Notes: generated from the letters alone by a model not told the origin. Counted from the first letter of the stretch, positions 10,228 to 20,479 are shown. The stretch: 64,000 nucleotides of DNA from Massospora cicadina (GCA_022478985.1 JAKSZP010009243.1:124001-188000), one strand, 5' to 3'. Program-made: numbers and translations.

Positions 10228-10667
10228 CTATTGTGCTTGTTCTTTTCCCTCCTCTTGCACGGTGTTGGGAAGGACTACATTGACATTTTGCTGATGGCAT
10301 TGGGAAGCATAGTGACCTTTACAATGGCAATTAAAGCAAGTAATTTCACTCACTGGCCGTGGGGCTCTTGCATTCAAGTTTTGCTCATTTCTTATAGGTG
10401 GATTACTGTCAATCTTCTTATTGGTTTCAAAGGGCTTTCCAGCAAAGGCAGCGGTTCCCAATTTGTAACCAGTATTAGGAGGGCCATAATTTTTTGAGCA
10501 TCTGCGCAAGTAGTCAACCAATTCAGATGTCACAAGGTTTTGCATGAAAGCAGGCAATAGGGTGTTTGATAGATTAGGGTAAGGTTCTACTGCATGCTCT
10601 AGTGCAATCTTGGCATCAAAATTGACCATAGCCCGCGCGCCTAAGAGAACCTGAGCTTTGCAATAGA
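10228..10667 (-). pseudogene. GY-B Gag C-terminal part with CCHC zinc knuckle
   Basis: The nucleocapsid-like zinc knuckle ITCFNCHCKGHYASQC at about 10300-10350 fits CX2CX4HX4C and would bind element RNA. Before it comes MVNFDAKIALEHAVEPYPNL, the end of the Gag capsid-like part shared with GY-M. The frame closes a few codons after the knuckle and protease follows in another frame, so a shift or readthrough would have been needed, or this copy has decayed. Confidence 0.88.
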
Positions 10668-10668
10668 A

Positions 10669-12329
10669 TCAATCTGCAAATTTGTCAATTGCTTCATCTT
10701 TCTTAAAGCTGATGTTCATAAACTTGGATTTTCTGGTCGACATCTGTTCTGGACCTCCAAATTCATGAAGCACGGCCTCCTTGACTTCAGCATATGTTGG
10801 ATTTTCGTTAATGTGAGGCATAATTAACTCAATGCTCCACTCATCCAAGCAGTTAATCATGGTGGCTGCTTTGTTGCGGTCGCTGGCCCCATGCATGGCC
10901 ATTTCAAAACGTTTGACAAATGTGGTAATACTTCTGTTCTTGTCAAAGGCCAGCAGGTTTGCTGGTTTATAATTATCGTTTCCCTGTTCCTGGTTATCAT
11001 GATTATTTCTAGGTTGACTAGAGCCAGGCGTACTAGGGCGTTGGGGCATTGTATCCCAGTTTGAGGTGCTAGGGTTGGCAAAGGCAACCATATTGCTAGG
11101 CAGTTGTTGACGTGGCCCAGAGTCCATTTTGGTAGCTATTTCTGAAGCTTTGTCCTCATAATATTCAGAAGAATTTCCAGTCAAGTGGGTTGTAGCACAC
11201 TGACAACGCCCGTTGTCCAGAGCTCAAATTTGCTTGTTTATTTTGTTTTCCCAATTGACATGATTTTGGTTTTTTAATTTTAATTTCACAATTTCCTCAT
11301 TCAGGCTAGTAGCTTGTAGCTGCAAGGTGGAAATCACTTGGTTTTTTCTTTTATGGCCTTCTTGCACTGGTTCAATTCTCCATGGAGATTATTGTTTGAC
11401 TCATTAATAATATTAACATCATCATTGAGATTATTGATCTGTAGATTAAGATGATCAATAGAGTCTCATTTTTTTCATTTTTTGCCCGTTGGTCCTCAAA
11501 TTGTGTTTTCCAGTAATTGATTTTTCTGGTGTATTCATCCTTCATCTGTGAAATTTGGGCACTCAGGCATCAATACTGGTCACAGAATTCATCGTTATGG
11601 TTTAACTGTGCCTCTTGGGCTTCGTGATTAAGCCTCATGGACTCTGCAGCATTAATAGAAGTCTGATTGATATTGCTGACCCAAGATTTGGTGACTCCTC
11701 TTTCCTCTAAGAAATTTTCAAAGATAGGATGCAATCTGTCATTTAGCTCTTGTGCTAATACTGCTACCGGGTTATTAGCCCAAGTGACTAAGTTGTAGTT
11801 TTCCTCCAAACTTGAACAGACCTCAGCGAAGTTGGCTTCCAATCGCTCATTTAGAATTTGGCCCACCTAGTTGGAGTTGCGAGAGAAGTTCACCAACTCA
11901 ACAATGGCTGCATGATGGTGGGCGATTGTCATCTGAGAATTTCTAGAGGTGGGATGTATGAATTCAATTAAGTATTGGGCGATATTCTCTATCCCAATTA
12001 AACTGTTTTCAGATCTGAGCTACACTTAATTGATGATGAGCAAGATATCTCATCCACAATACATCTTGCTGTCATTGGCGGTAAAAAGGGTTGCTACTAT
12101 TGTCTACGGGCCCTTGTCCTAATTGATACCCTTTTAACAACTGCTGCTCAAGACGTTCCAGCTCTTCAGGTGAAATGGGATCATTGGGATAGGTAATAAT
12201 GGGTACTTCTTCCCAATTAATCTGGGACACAGTCATTTCAGTGTTCCCATTGGGGCTGGCGATGGTTCTGAATAATTGATTGGGATTGCTCCCCTGTTCA
12301 GCGCGATCACCATCTGTGGTCCCAGCCAT
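10669..12329 (-). pseudogene. GY-B Gag N-terminal and central parts (broken)
   Basis: The only ATG in frame close to the primer site is at 12329 (MAGTTDGDRAEQGSNPNQLF); it lies inside the primer binding site itself. The frame to 12072 is acidic. A second piece 11866-11570 is predicted helical (ERLEANFAEVCSSLEENYNL), and 11184-10669 holds the capsid-like block NRSITTFVKRFEMAMHGASD and YAEVKEAVLHEFGGPEQ. Stops and shifts separate the pieces. The block is shared with GY-D (40210-40623) and GY-M (63490-63900), which is why I assign Gag even though its N-terminal part has no recognisable motif. Confidence 0.8.
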
Positions 12330-12337
12330 GAGCGCCA
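12320..12337 (-). promoter_or_regulatory. GY-B primer binding site
   Basis: On the minus strand the LTR ends TTCAACA, then AG, then TGGCGCTCATGGCTGGGA. TGG two bases after the LTR end matches the CCA end of a tRNA primer. It differs from the shared site of GY-E, GY-K and GY-M (TGGTGCTCACTACAGGG) after the first bases. The gag ATG (12329-12327) is within it. Confidence 0.7.
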
Positions 12338-12339
12338 CT

Positions 12340-13214
12340 TGTTGAATTTGGGTGTCTGCTTCAGAGGGCTGGTTCTTCTTTTTGGGTGGGATGTGGTTTT
12401 GAGCATCTATTGTGTGAGGACAATAGACAGGATGGTGAATTTAAATTTATGATATAGCTTTTTGGTAATACTTCAATTGTATACCCAGTTGTTTCACTTG
12501 GACGATGGCATGCTGCCCTGATCCTACTGATCCCAAGTGAAAATTGAATTTAATATAAAATAAAGTAATAACACAAAAGTTTATAATATAAATTATAAAC
12601 TTAGCCCAGAAGTTATAGGATATTTGATTAGTGTAAATGCAAGGGTTATTTATAGGGTTTGATGTTAACCACATCTTACCCATGACGCCTTACTTTCAGT
12701 GACCCTTGGCCACATAAAAAGTTTGTAATGACGTCTACAAATAATTTGACTCAGGGCATCATGCTCAGCCTCAGAGTCGGAGTAAACACCATCATCATTA
12801 AAATGGCGTTTCATTATATCTATAAAATAGCTGAACCAATTCACTTTCATGTGCAATTGGCAGCACATACCAAGGCGATTTGTATCACTAATTAGTAATT
12901 AATTCAATTGAAAACTCGACCAACATTAAAAACTAATTTTGACATAGACCAACAAAGCCCACGTGCCTGAGTCATTAAATCAAAACTTAAATTTAAGTTC
13001 GACCTAACTAACAAAGCCCTTAAGCCCGTGTCATCATAGTCAAATATAATTAAGTGAAATCGCTAGGCCACGGATTCTAAGCTTTACATAAGCTTAGAAT
13101 ATACCTGGTCCATAATCGCTAATATCTGATATGATCCATAATAAGTTTCTAAACAGCTAACCTTATTATGTCCCTATCAAATATCTGACAATTAGTCTAG
13201 TCAATTACTCAACA
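12340..13214 (-). repeat. GY-B 5' LTR
   Basis: Direct repeat of 4147-5026 and the better preserved copy: plus-strand start TGTTGAATTTGGG and end ATTACTCAACA give the 6-bp inverted ends TGTTGA/TCAACA. On the minus strand it contains a short frame (12868-12665) that is largely conserved in the other LTR, see findings. The primer site adjoins its left edge. Confidence 0.92.
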
Positions 13215-13755
13215 AAGTCCCTTCTGTCTATCTGGTCGCCAAGTCTGCCAAAACTGCTCCCCAGCTAGAGCAGCCCCCGGGCGCCCATGACCCACCATGC
13301 ATGGGCTTGGTTTCCATAGCTGCCTCTGCCACTGCTAGCCTGGCCCACCAGCAGGACCTAGAGCGCCCCCTCCCGGGAAGCTTGGTATCAACCCCTTGCA
13401 GGGGTCTTACCATACTTCTTCATACATCACAAATCAAGTGGCGGCCTCTGTGCCATCCATCACTGGTGCACAAGTCCCCTACTTGAATCTAAAGGTCAGC
13501 AACCGTGAACCCTGGAGGAGTCATTGTCCTCTCTGCTTCTCCCGCCCTTGTGGGTTGCCCCCAACGCAGTATCTGGCTTTCCTTGGGGGCTTTTGGTATG
13601 TTACTGAACTTTTACTTTCCTCACATCCCCCATAGAACCCCACTTACATTAGTCACTCGGATTGCTATGCCTTTGGCATTCTGGGGCTTCCACTGGGTGA
13701 CTGCGCACCCCAACTGGGAGCCCAATCTTTTTCTTTTTAGCCAAATCCGTGACAG
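13215..13755 (+). pseudogene. CV-C upstream region with protease end
   Basis: A 540-bp stretch with open but frame-hopping coding look. The end at about 13668-13720 reads FGILGLPLGD and, in the next frame, GFHWVTAHPNWEP; together they resemble the ILGLPWL-HNP motif that closes Gypsy proteases. Nothing upstream in 13215-13500 matches a domain I recognise; it is Pro/Ala rich and may be the gag-protease link. It joins RT sequence at about 13755 with no RT N-terminus. Confidence 0.5.
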
Positions 13756-14578
13756 GTATGCGCAGTTGCCTACATGGATGATATCCTGGTGTTTTCCCCC
13801 TGATCATGAGTTCCATGCAGTACACCTTCGGCAGGTAGTGGAGAGGTTAAAGGCAGCCAGTCTTATGCTGAAGATTAGCAAGTGTGAATTCTTCAAGTCC
13901 CAAGTCACTTTTCTGGGCAACATCATGTTTGACTAAGGACACATGATAACTCCAGACAAGGAGAAGGCTATTTGTGAGTGGCCCACCCCCACTTTGGTCA
14001 AGGAATTGAGGAGCTTTTTGGGGACGTGTACGTTCCTCAAGAAGTTCATGCCCAAACTTTCCAAGGTTGCAGAACCCTTATATAAGGCTAGCGGTGCAAA
14101 GGTGCTTCAGTGGTTTACCATTTTGGAGGATGCTTTCAAAGCAGTGAAGTGCACCTTGTTGTCCATGTCAGCCCTTCGCCATGTTGACCCCAATAAAGAG
14201 TTCATTGTGTCTACTGATGCTTCCAACTTCGCCATAGCAGCTGCCTTGTTACAAGTAGGCGAAGATGGGATAGAGCATACAGTGGGATATTTTTCTAGGA
14301 AAATGTCTTTTCCTGAGTTGAATTACGCCGTTTATGACAAAGAGTTACTAGCAGTGGTGGAGGCGCTGACTTATTGGCGTCACCACTTGTATGGCTCCTC
14401 CCAACCTTTCCATGTACATACAGATCACCGTGCCTTGCTGTACTACTGTGCCCCTCATGTCCTAACCCCATGGCAGACCCTTTGGCATGAGATCCTTGCC
14501 CAATTTGCCTTTTCTTATGAGTTCAACAAGGGCCAGGATAATGTTTTGGAGGATTCCTTAAGCTGCAACCCTGCTTAA
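13756..14578 (+). pseudogene. CV-C reverse transcriptase C-terminal part and RNase H
   Basis: At 13763-13795 the sequence reads AVAYMDDILVFSP, an intact YMDD box, in a frame one base off the following text. Then HLRQVVERLKAASLMLKISK and CEFFKSQVTFLGNI, a TAA at 13934-13936, then ELRSFLGTCTFLKKFM. RNase H: EFIVSTDASNFAIAAALLQV with the first Asp, DKELLAVVEALTYWRHHLYG with the Glu, and VHTDHRALLYY with the next Asp. The frame 13943-14578 is open for 211 codons, ending at a TAA after LEDSLSCNPA. Confidence 0.92.
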
Positions 14579-14617
14579 GCTCCTGATCCAAAGGAGGTTG
14601 AGGTTCATAACACCCAG

Positions 14618-15885
14618 TTGATGATTCCGCTGGGTAAGATTTTATCTCAGCTTTCCGCTCCCATGGCCAACACGGCAGCGCTCGCACCTCTGGAAAATGC
14701 AGAGGAATACAATATGGTCAGAAAGGTAGTCCTTTCTCAGCTGCTATCAGCCAAATATACTATGGTACTTGCTAATAGTGCCTTGAATCAGGAGGACTTA
14801 TCCAGGGGTTATCATGTAAAGGATAAGATGGTGTGGTTTCAGGGGCGTCTATGGGTTCCTGCTGGACTATTGCGCCTGGAAACCATCTAGACCATCATGA
14901 TTGAATCACCATTGGTCATCCTGGGAAAGCAAGGACCTTGGAGTTGATATGTCGCACCTACAATTGGGAGGGCTTGTCTGCTCAGGTGGGGCGGTATTGT
15001 AAAGAGTGCCTGATCTGCAATCAAATGAAACCCAATCTTCAACCGTTAGCAGGGTTGTTGGTACCAGTCCAAAAGGCTGAAGGGCCCTGGACTTTCTTAT
15101 TGGTGAATTTCATTGTGGAGTTACCTGCTTCTGATGGCTATGATACCATCATGGTGGTGGACCGTTTTACGAAGTTCTCCAACTTTATTCCTTGCAGAAC
15201 AACAATAACCGCGGCTGAGAAGGCCAGGCTCTTCGTCACTCATGTGTTTGCGCTCCATGGGGTTCCCCAAGAAATTATCAGTGACCAGGGACCCCAGTTT
15301 ACCTCTGTCTTTTGGGAAGAGTTGTGTAAGACTCTTCAGATTCGCCCCTGCTGTTTAACTGCCTATCACCCCCAATCATATGGGCAGACTGAATGAGTGA
15401 ACCAGTGGCTGGAACAGTTTCTGCGATCTTATACCGCCGCGGATCATTCAGATTTGGTTTCTCACCTTCCTATGGCCCAATTTAGTTACAGCAACACTTT
15501 GCATTCTTTGATCAGTTGTTTCCCTTTTTTAACCAACTATGGCTTTAACTCCGCCTTTAATATGGATCCCAGCTGTGGATCTAAGGTTGAAGCGGTGGTG
15601 GACTTTGCTAAGAATATCAAGAAGGTCCACCAGGGGGTTTCCACAAGTTTGGAGGCGGCAATGCAGGTGTATAAGGAGAACACTAATGGCAAGCGCCGAG
15701 TGGGTCAGGCATATAAGGAAGGAGATCTCATGATTCTTGATGCTCATAAAATACCTATCAAGCAGCCATGCAAGAAGCTGGGACCAAAGAGGAAGGGCCC
15801 TTACCACGTTGTTAGAAAGGTGAGCCATGCCTCATACCAGCTAGATCTTCCCTCTTCATTTTGGATCTTCTATGTCTTTCATTAG
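14618..15885 (+). pseudogene. CV-C integrase (two stops)
   Basis: N-terminal part carries the zinc-binding tail CKECLICNQMK near 15000-15030. Core: FLLVNFIVELPAS near 15094 (first Asp reads Asn, VNF for VDF), EIISDQGPQFTSVFWEEL near 15272-15325, then YHPQSYGQTE and a TGA at 15394-15396 where the family has Arg (CGA to TGA). After the stop VNQWLEQFLRSYTAA continues to FKGP-like RKGPYHVVRKVSHASYQLDL. The catalytic Glu is kept but the first Asp is not, so the enzyme is dead twice over. A TAG near 14888 also breaks the zinc domain. Confidence 0.92.
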
Positions 15886-15950
15886 AGCAAATTGATGTTG
15901 TATAAGGGCCCCCATTCGAGACTCCTGAGGCCTATCTCATAGATGGGGCG

Positions 15951-16236
15951 CCATAGTGGGAAGTGGAGGAAATAGTAGCCTCCAGCCATGTTAAAAGAAG
16001 ACTTGAGTACCTGGTATCTTGGAAGGGTTTAATGGTTCAAAACAATTAGATCCCGGCGCATGACTGTGTGCATGCCCAAGACCTTATTAGAACCTTACAT
16101 AAGCGTTTCCCCCAGGCCGCTGGCTCTCAACCCAAACTGACCGTTGCCGCCGTGAAGTTGGCCCCAGCCCACAAGAACTTTTCCCTAGCACAAGCCCTTG
16201 GAGGTGGGGTTGAGCCCCGTCGGGAGGAGAGGGTAA
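15951..16236 (+). pseudogene. CV-C chromodomain and C-terminal tail
   Basis: In one frame: VEEIVASSHVKRRLEYLVSW then KGL, a TAG at about 16048 where NSW is expected, and IPAHDCVHAQDLIRTLHKRF. This is the best chromodomain of the window. The frame stays open after it (FSLAQALGGGVEPRREERV), passes the PPT and continues about 200 bp into the LTR to a TAG at 16437-16439. The overlap of pol end with LTR is shared with CV-A and CV-F. Confidence 0.88.
16219..16236 (+). promoter_or_regulatory. CV-C polypurine tract
   Basis: GTCGGGAGGAGAGGGTAA directly before TGTTATGG, the proposed LTR start. It matches the CV-A and CV-F tracts in sequence style (AGGGT plus two purines before TG) and in position about 100-150 bp after the chromodomain. 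Confidence 0.68.
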
Positions 16237-17096
16237 TGTTATGGTTAAATTACATGATAGTGGGAACCAACCCCAAGGATAAAGCTGGGAAACAGGAGGC
16301 CCAGAAGGTGAAGCTTAAGGCCCTCCCTGACCTCAGGCACACAGTAGACCAACGCTGGGTACAAGCCAAATATTCCCAGGTTGGTACTAGTGAGGTGCCT
16401 AACGCCCAGCCCCTTGCGTCAGCCCAGGCATTAAAGTAGACAGTTCATTCAATTAACGCAGATGGTTCGATTTGGTTAGCTGAGGAACAGGGTTTTGAAA
16501 GCTGTTCCATTTACAAAAATTTCGCATTTGGGTCAGATCCAACTTCAATCAATTACCAGATTGAAGTCAGTTTCAGTGTATTTACCAATTGGATGGTAGT
16601 GTTAGCCTATTGGTGAATCAATGCTTGGGACTGCTTTGCCAGATTCCAAATTTCCCCAACAAAGTTTAAATATGTTTTCCACGACCAACATTGCTTGTTG
16701 GTCAACTTCTTACAATAAAACTTCCCCATTTTTCCCATTTTATTTATGCGATCTCTGACATTCCTGTGCACGAACCTCTTCAAGGAGGTCTCACACTACA
16801 TTAAACATTACATTTTATAAGTGACTAGGTTATCACCTAGTGCACCGTTGGTTCGCCCAGGTTCCCTCCGACCTGGGACGTTTACCACTTCTCCCTTAGT
16901 TCACCGTGTCATTGTTGGTTGGTTATTTACCCTAATGATTGCTCTCTTGTACTTGAGTTATTATTGCTCCAGCATCCTCTGCTGGGCCCTATTAACTTTT
17001 ATTCTAAGGCTAGTTCCCTAGCGTTGGCTCTGTGCACCGTGCACCAACACGCTGGGAACAAGAGATTTATAAACACTCTCCTTACAACCAGGGTGA
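16237..17096 (+). repeat. CV-C 3' LTR with promoter parts
   Basis: No second copy is present, so limits come from the PPT on the left and from the point at which CV-H sequence resumes on the right (CTTACA then ACCAGG). Inside: TTTAAATATG at 16665-16674 as TATA box; GTTGGTCAAC at 16697-16706, 32 bp downstream, as likely transcript start; AATAAA at 16714-16719. The CV-F 3' LTR has the same TATA-to-GTTGGTC spacing. The 3' end is an estimate. Confidence 0.6.
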
Positions 17097-17744
17097 TAGG
17101 AAGGATTAGGAGAGGTGAAACCTTCAGAATGGACTATGACCCACCACTCATCTACTGCCTGGGATAAATTGCCCTAGTTGATGAGGGTAAGCAGCCTTCT
17201 TGTACCCTTCTTAGTTCTATGAAGGAACTCCTTCCTGTTCAGGCGTAAAGGTTGCTCCCCAGGACAAACACTATCCTTTTTTATTTTAACAAAAGGTGCT
17301 CCTCTACCAGAGACTTAAGCAAGCAATTAATTCTTGAGCACCCTGAATAGATTGATGGCCAGGGTGGCTGTAATCTATTGGGAAGGACAGGCACACGTGG
17401 TGTAGGATATGTGAAAATCTTCCACCAGCTCCTTGCAATTGGTGCAATCCCTAGAACTTATCAGCTATTCACATGTGAAGGAAAACCCTTCCAAGTAACC
17501 AGGTATTTAACTTCGTGGCAGAGTTTTCAATAAGCTGGAATTGCTTCAACATCAGTTTCCTGGGAGTTTTCTACCATTATGGCCTCTGGTGTGGACAGTA
17601 ATTTGCCTTAAAACAGGGAAAGATAAGACGCATGAGAATGTTATGCTGCTTACAATGGTGGGAAGCATCAGGTGGAAAGCCCCATTAACCAAATCTCTTT
17701 CCACCTCATGGGACTTAAACGGTAATTGCAAATTTTTTTGAGGG
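17097..17744 (-). pseudogene. CV-H: tail of a minus-strand chromovirus (integrase end, chromodomain, LTR start)
   Basis: On the minus strand bases 17744-17205 encode the integrase end (PSKKFA, then VNGAFHLMLP) and a chromodomain start YLVTWKGFPSHVNS followed by TGA TAA. Bases 17213-17205 form a purine run AAGAAGGG, and 17204-17097 resemble the first part of the CV-F LTR (compare TGGTGGGTCATAG with TGCTGGGTAACAG). CV-C ends against it at about 17096 and GY-E begins at 17745, so both probably inserted here. A second copy of the same gene end lies at 30421-31008. Confidence 0.7.
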
Positions 17745-18311
17745 TGTTTCAAGATTCTGATATGAATGGACTATAAGCTCTAAATAGCCACAGCAGTTTG
17801 GCTAGAATCCGCCAACCATGATTTACAGTATACAAATATTTGAGCGCCTTGGGATGAGGCGATATTGGTTCAGGAAGGATGATTATTAGATCACTAACAA
17901 ACAAGGCAATAAGATGATGTCGACATATGATGAATATTTAGTAGATCACTTCAAACTAAGGCGATAGGGAATTTAAAATAGTATACTCTGTGGAGCCAAT
18001 GAGAATATGGCTGAACCAAATAGTATAAGCCAAAGGAGCAGCCTTGACCAAAGATGTTGATATATAATTGGGATGCGACAATTAGTGAGAGGAGGATAGT
18101 TAGTAGATAAGATAGAGTGGAGAAGAGAGTATCTGCTGCTAAATATTAAAGTTAATAAGGAGATGTCATTGGGGAAATCGCTCCATATTTTAATATTTAC
18201 TAAGTGTTCTAAAGGACTGGAAATCTCCACATCATCCGCCCATTGCTCAGTGGGCTTGACCCTGCGCAAAACTCTTCCAGCGTATAGCAAGTATTTTCTA
18301 AAATTATAACT
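17745..18311 (+). repeat. GY-E 5' LTR
   Basis: Begins TGTTTCAAGATTCTGATATG and ends AAAATTATAACT; the 3' copy (29860-30420) begins TGCCAAGATTCTGATATG and ends AAAATTATAACA. Shared blocks include TTGAGCGCCTTGGGATGAGG and AATAAGCCAAAGGAGC. The final A of the TG...CA rule is mutated here. Confidence 0.9.
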
Positions 18312-18312
18312 G

Positions 18313-18330
18313 TGGTGCTCACTACAGGGG
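18313..18330 (+). promoter_or_regulatory. GY-E primer binding site
   Basis: TGGTGCTCACTACAGGGG starts one base after the LTR. It is the same as the GY-K site (minus, 51437-51454) and nearly that of GY-M (62265-62282). It predicts a tRNA ending CCCCTGTAGTGAGCACCA. I cannot name that tRNA. Confidence 0.82.
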
Positions 18331-18676
18331 GCCCATTGATCAAACACCAAAATAAAAATTCTCCAGTCGCTGGTCATGTCATTTCAGGCCTGCTTTAACA
18401 GTAAATCCTCATGGCCCACTGTACCAACCAAATATGTGAAACTTAAACTTGTTTTAGATGCAGTGCCTAAGAAGCATGATGGGCTCCTCAGGAGCAGAAC
18501 AATGTAATAAACCAGCTTGACAACACTAAGTCAGATGTGGATTCTGGGACAACAAAACAGGCAATTCACTACCATCTAGTACTAAAAAAAACAGGCAACT
18601 CACTAATCACCTGGATGACACTACTGAATGACTGCATTATGCAGAGCAAAAGTTAGATGGTACCCCCCAGCCCCCT
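18331..18676 (+). other. GY-E leader before CV-F insertion
   Basis: About 345 bp of interior sequence between primer site and CV-F. No long frame is seen. It contains the very short A-tailed insertion at 18571-18590. The leader resumes after CV-F at 24739. Confidence 0.7.
18557..18604 (+). mobile_element. Minimal A-tailed retroposon, copy 1, with target duplication
   Basis: ACCATCTAGTACT plus seven A (18571-18590) is flanked by ACAGGCAATTCACT (18557-18570) and ACAGGCAACTCACT (18591-18604), 13 of 14 identical. Long target duplication plus 3' A-tail is the mark of target-primed reverse transcription. The same 3' end with its own, different duplication occurs at 34745-34798. Confidence 0.72.
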
Positions 18677-19830
18677 TGTAAGTCCAAGGGAACGTCTTCT
18701 TTGCTTAGATCAGGCAATTTTTCTTTTCCCAAACAAGAAGGGTCCTAAGAGGACGGCTAAACCCTCGTCACCTAGGGTGACCTCACTCATGGGGTAGATG
18801 AGCGCTGGGTAACAGCACTCCCTCTAAGAATTCCTCCCCTGGTACCCACACTCACCTATGCTGAACTTGTCCGCTGGATTGAGGAAATCTGCATCAAGAT
18901 CACCAAATCGAAGATGGAAATCCAAAACTGACAGGAATGAAGCCCAACTATCAGAAACCTAATAGTCAAGAAAAGATAAGTATCAAATTATTGGCCATAA
19001 TTGCTGATGATTTTGACTCAGGTAACAGTATGATCACTGATGCCAAACACTCCTCAAAATTGTTGGGGATGCTCTCCGATGAGTAGATGGAACCTTCAGG
19101 GTCATTTGTTGATATTTTCATAACCTCTATCTAATGATATGAGAGTTTCATCCAACATAACTCATTTTGTTAAACAAATGCCTTAGTGACTGGGCATGGT
19201 CAAGTTGGGCATCCTGAACCCGTTTCCAACCAATTGGGACTACACCTATGTGGGGTGGCCCTGGTGAATTCCCGTTGCTCGTTGGGACAGATGCCATCAT
19301 GCCAACCAATGAAAATGCAGTTGAGCCTCAGTTCAGGCATTTGCAGCTGAACTGATAGCAACTCAGCCTGCCGCCAAATCCTTCAATAGTAGTTCCAATT
19401 AGGATTATCTGCCCCCTCCCCCAAAAATTTGCCAGGTTAGATCAAATTTAAGGAACCCAATCCTTGCTTTGACCCATTACCAATCAAGCACTATTTAATC
19501 AGTTGCATTATACTGAGAAAATTATTGGTTGATTTCTTTATCCATCTTTCCAATAAAAACCCTTAACCCGATTCAAGTTCTTATGCTTAAGACTAAACTG
19601 CTTTTTTGTCGGTATTTTAACAACCATCAGGGCTTATGGTCATGTTCATCTGGTATTTTGCTAGGTGTCAATACACAGTTAGAGTTCATGGGTACTTAAT
19701 GGTGGAACTCCTTCCTAGTTCCATAACAGTAATACCAGCATTAGTGCCACTGCATTCAGGGTTGCCGCTTTGGTGCTTCAGCACTTAAACTGGCAGGCTG
19801 GTCTAAAAATAACTTGCTGTTTGCCTGACA
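18677..19830 (+). repeat. CV-F 5' LTR
   Basis: TGTAAGTCCAAGGGAACGTC at the start and GCTGTTTGCCTGACA at the end, matching 23581-24733 throughout. The TATA-like TATTTAAT (19493-19500) is kept; the downstream GTTGGTCAATT of the 3' copy reads ATTGGTTGATT here (19524-19534), so the start region has decayed in this copy. Confidence 0.93.
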
Positions 19831-19831
19831 T

Positions 19832-19842
19832 AATTGACCAAC
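19832..19842 (+). promoter_or_regulatory. CV-F self-priming site (proposed)
   Basis: AATTGACCAAC, one base after the 5' LTR, has no TGG start and so does not look like a tRNA site. It is the exact reverse complement of GTTGGTCAATT at 24425-24435 in the 3' LTR, which lies 32 bp after a TATA box. Tf1 and sushi-like chromoviruses prime from the first 11 nt of their own RNA; the length match of 11 fits that. Confidence 0.68.
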
Positions 19843-19963
19843 CATCATACTAATCATTTCCGCCTTTCTCGTTGATATTGGCATAGCAATGGTCCTTTTT
19901 TCTCAGCTGAACCAGGTTGTGAATAAGTTTTACTAAGGCCATAATAGCCTAGTCCCTCTCAAA

Positions 19964-20425
19964 TTGTCCAAACCACATCCAATAGTTGCCACGGCTGTCA
20001 TGTCCATGTCAGTAATTTCTGGCACTTTGACTTGTGGAGGGTTTACTCCTGATACAAATCTAGTAATTTCCCCCTATCCTAGTACCATCTCTTCCATATC
20101 AACGTGTCTAACTAAAGCTGCCAATAAAGAGAATCTCGCCTACATTATATTGCCCATGAAGATTAGTATCAGGTCTCACCATATTTACTTTGAGGCTTTG
20201 GTGGATACCAAAGCTGAAGGCAATTTTATGAGCGTTGAGCTAGCCCAACAGTTGGAGCTGGACCTGGACCTAGGTCCTTCGGTGATGGTTGCTTCATCAG
20301 ACTCCCAGATCTCATATCTAGTCCATCAGCTGGTACCTTTTTTGGTACATCAATTTAGCTTTTGTAATTGGTTCTCAGTAATGCCAAACTTGGTGTTTCC
20401 GGTAATATTGGGGGTCAGATGGTAG
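19964..20425 (+). pseudogene. CV-F protease remnant
   Basis: Open for 153 codons. HHIYFEALVDTKAEGNFMSV at about 20179-20240 is the protease active site, with D-T-K in place of D-T-G, so catalysis is lost. It ends FPVILGVRW near 20400, the ILG motif, then a stop. The N-terminal 60 residues are Ser/Thr rich and have no recognised domain; they may be what remains of gag. Confidence 0.8.
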
Positions 20426-20479
20426 TGACAGCAACATGTAAAAATTCACCTGGAGTCAAATATGTTGTCATTTGTTAAT

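Larger units (their letters stand above)
4147..13214 (-). mobile_element. GY-B: Ty3/Gypsy LTR retrotransposon without chromodomain
   Basis: Two direct repeats of about 880 bp (4147-5026 and 12340-13214) bound a minus-strand set gag, protease, RT, RNase H, integrase. The primer site sits beside the right LTR and the PPT beside the left LTR, which fixes the orientation. LTR ends are TGTTGA...TCAACA in the better copy. By eye the LTRs are about nine-tenths identical, so this is younger than GY-E. Five bases outside the ends (GAGAC left, AAGTC right) agree at only three positions, so no clean target duplication is claimed. The interval between integrase and PPT holds an opposite-strand frame (5081-6271). 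Confidence 0.93.
13215..17096 (+). mobile_element. CV-C: Ty3/Gypsy chromovirus, 5' end and part of RT deleted
   Basis: Plus-strand order protease end, RT from the YMDD box onward, RNase H, integrase, chromodomain, PPT, 3' LTR. No 5' LTR or gag is seen; the element is cut on the left by GY-B. Protease is joined directly to the RT catalytic box, so several hundred bases of RT are missing. Integrase and RNase H are better kept than in CV-A, so this is a younger copy of a related but distinct family. Confidence 0.88.

Noticed and set aside
13215..13500. Host gene before CV-C
   Set aside because: Open Pro/Ala-rich frames, but they lead into the protease end of CV-C and have no start, intron or domain evidence.
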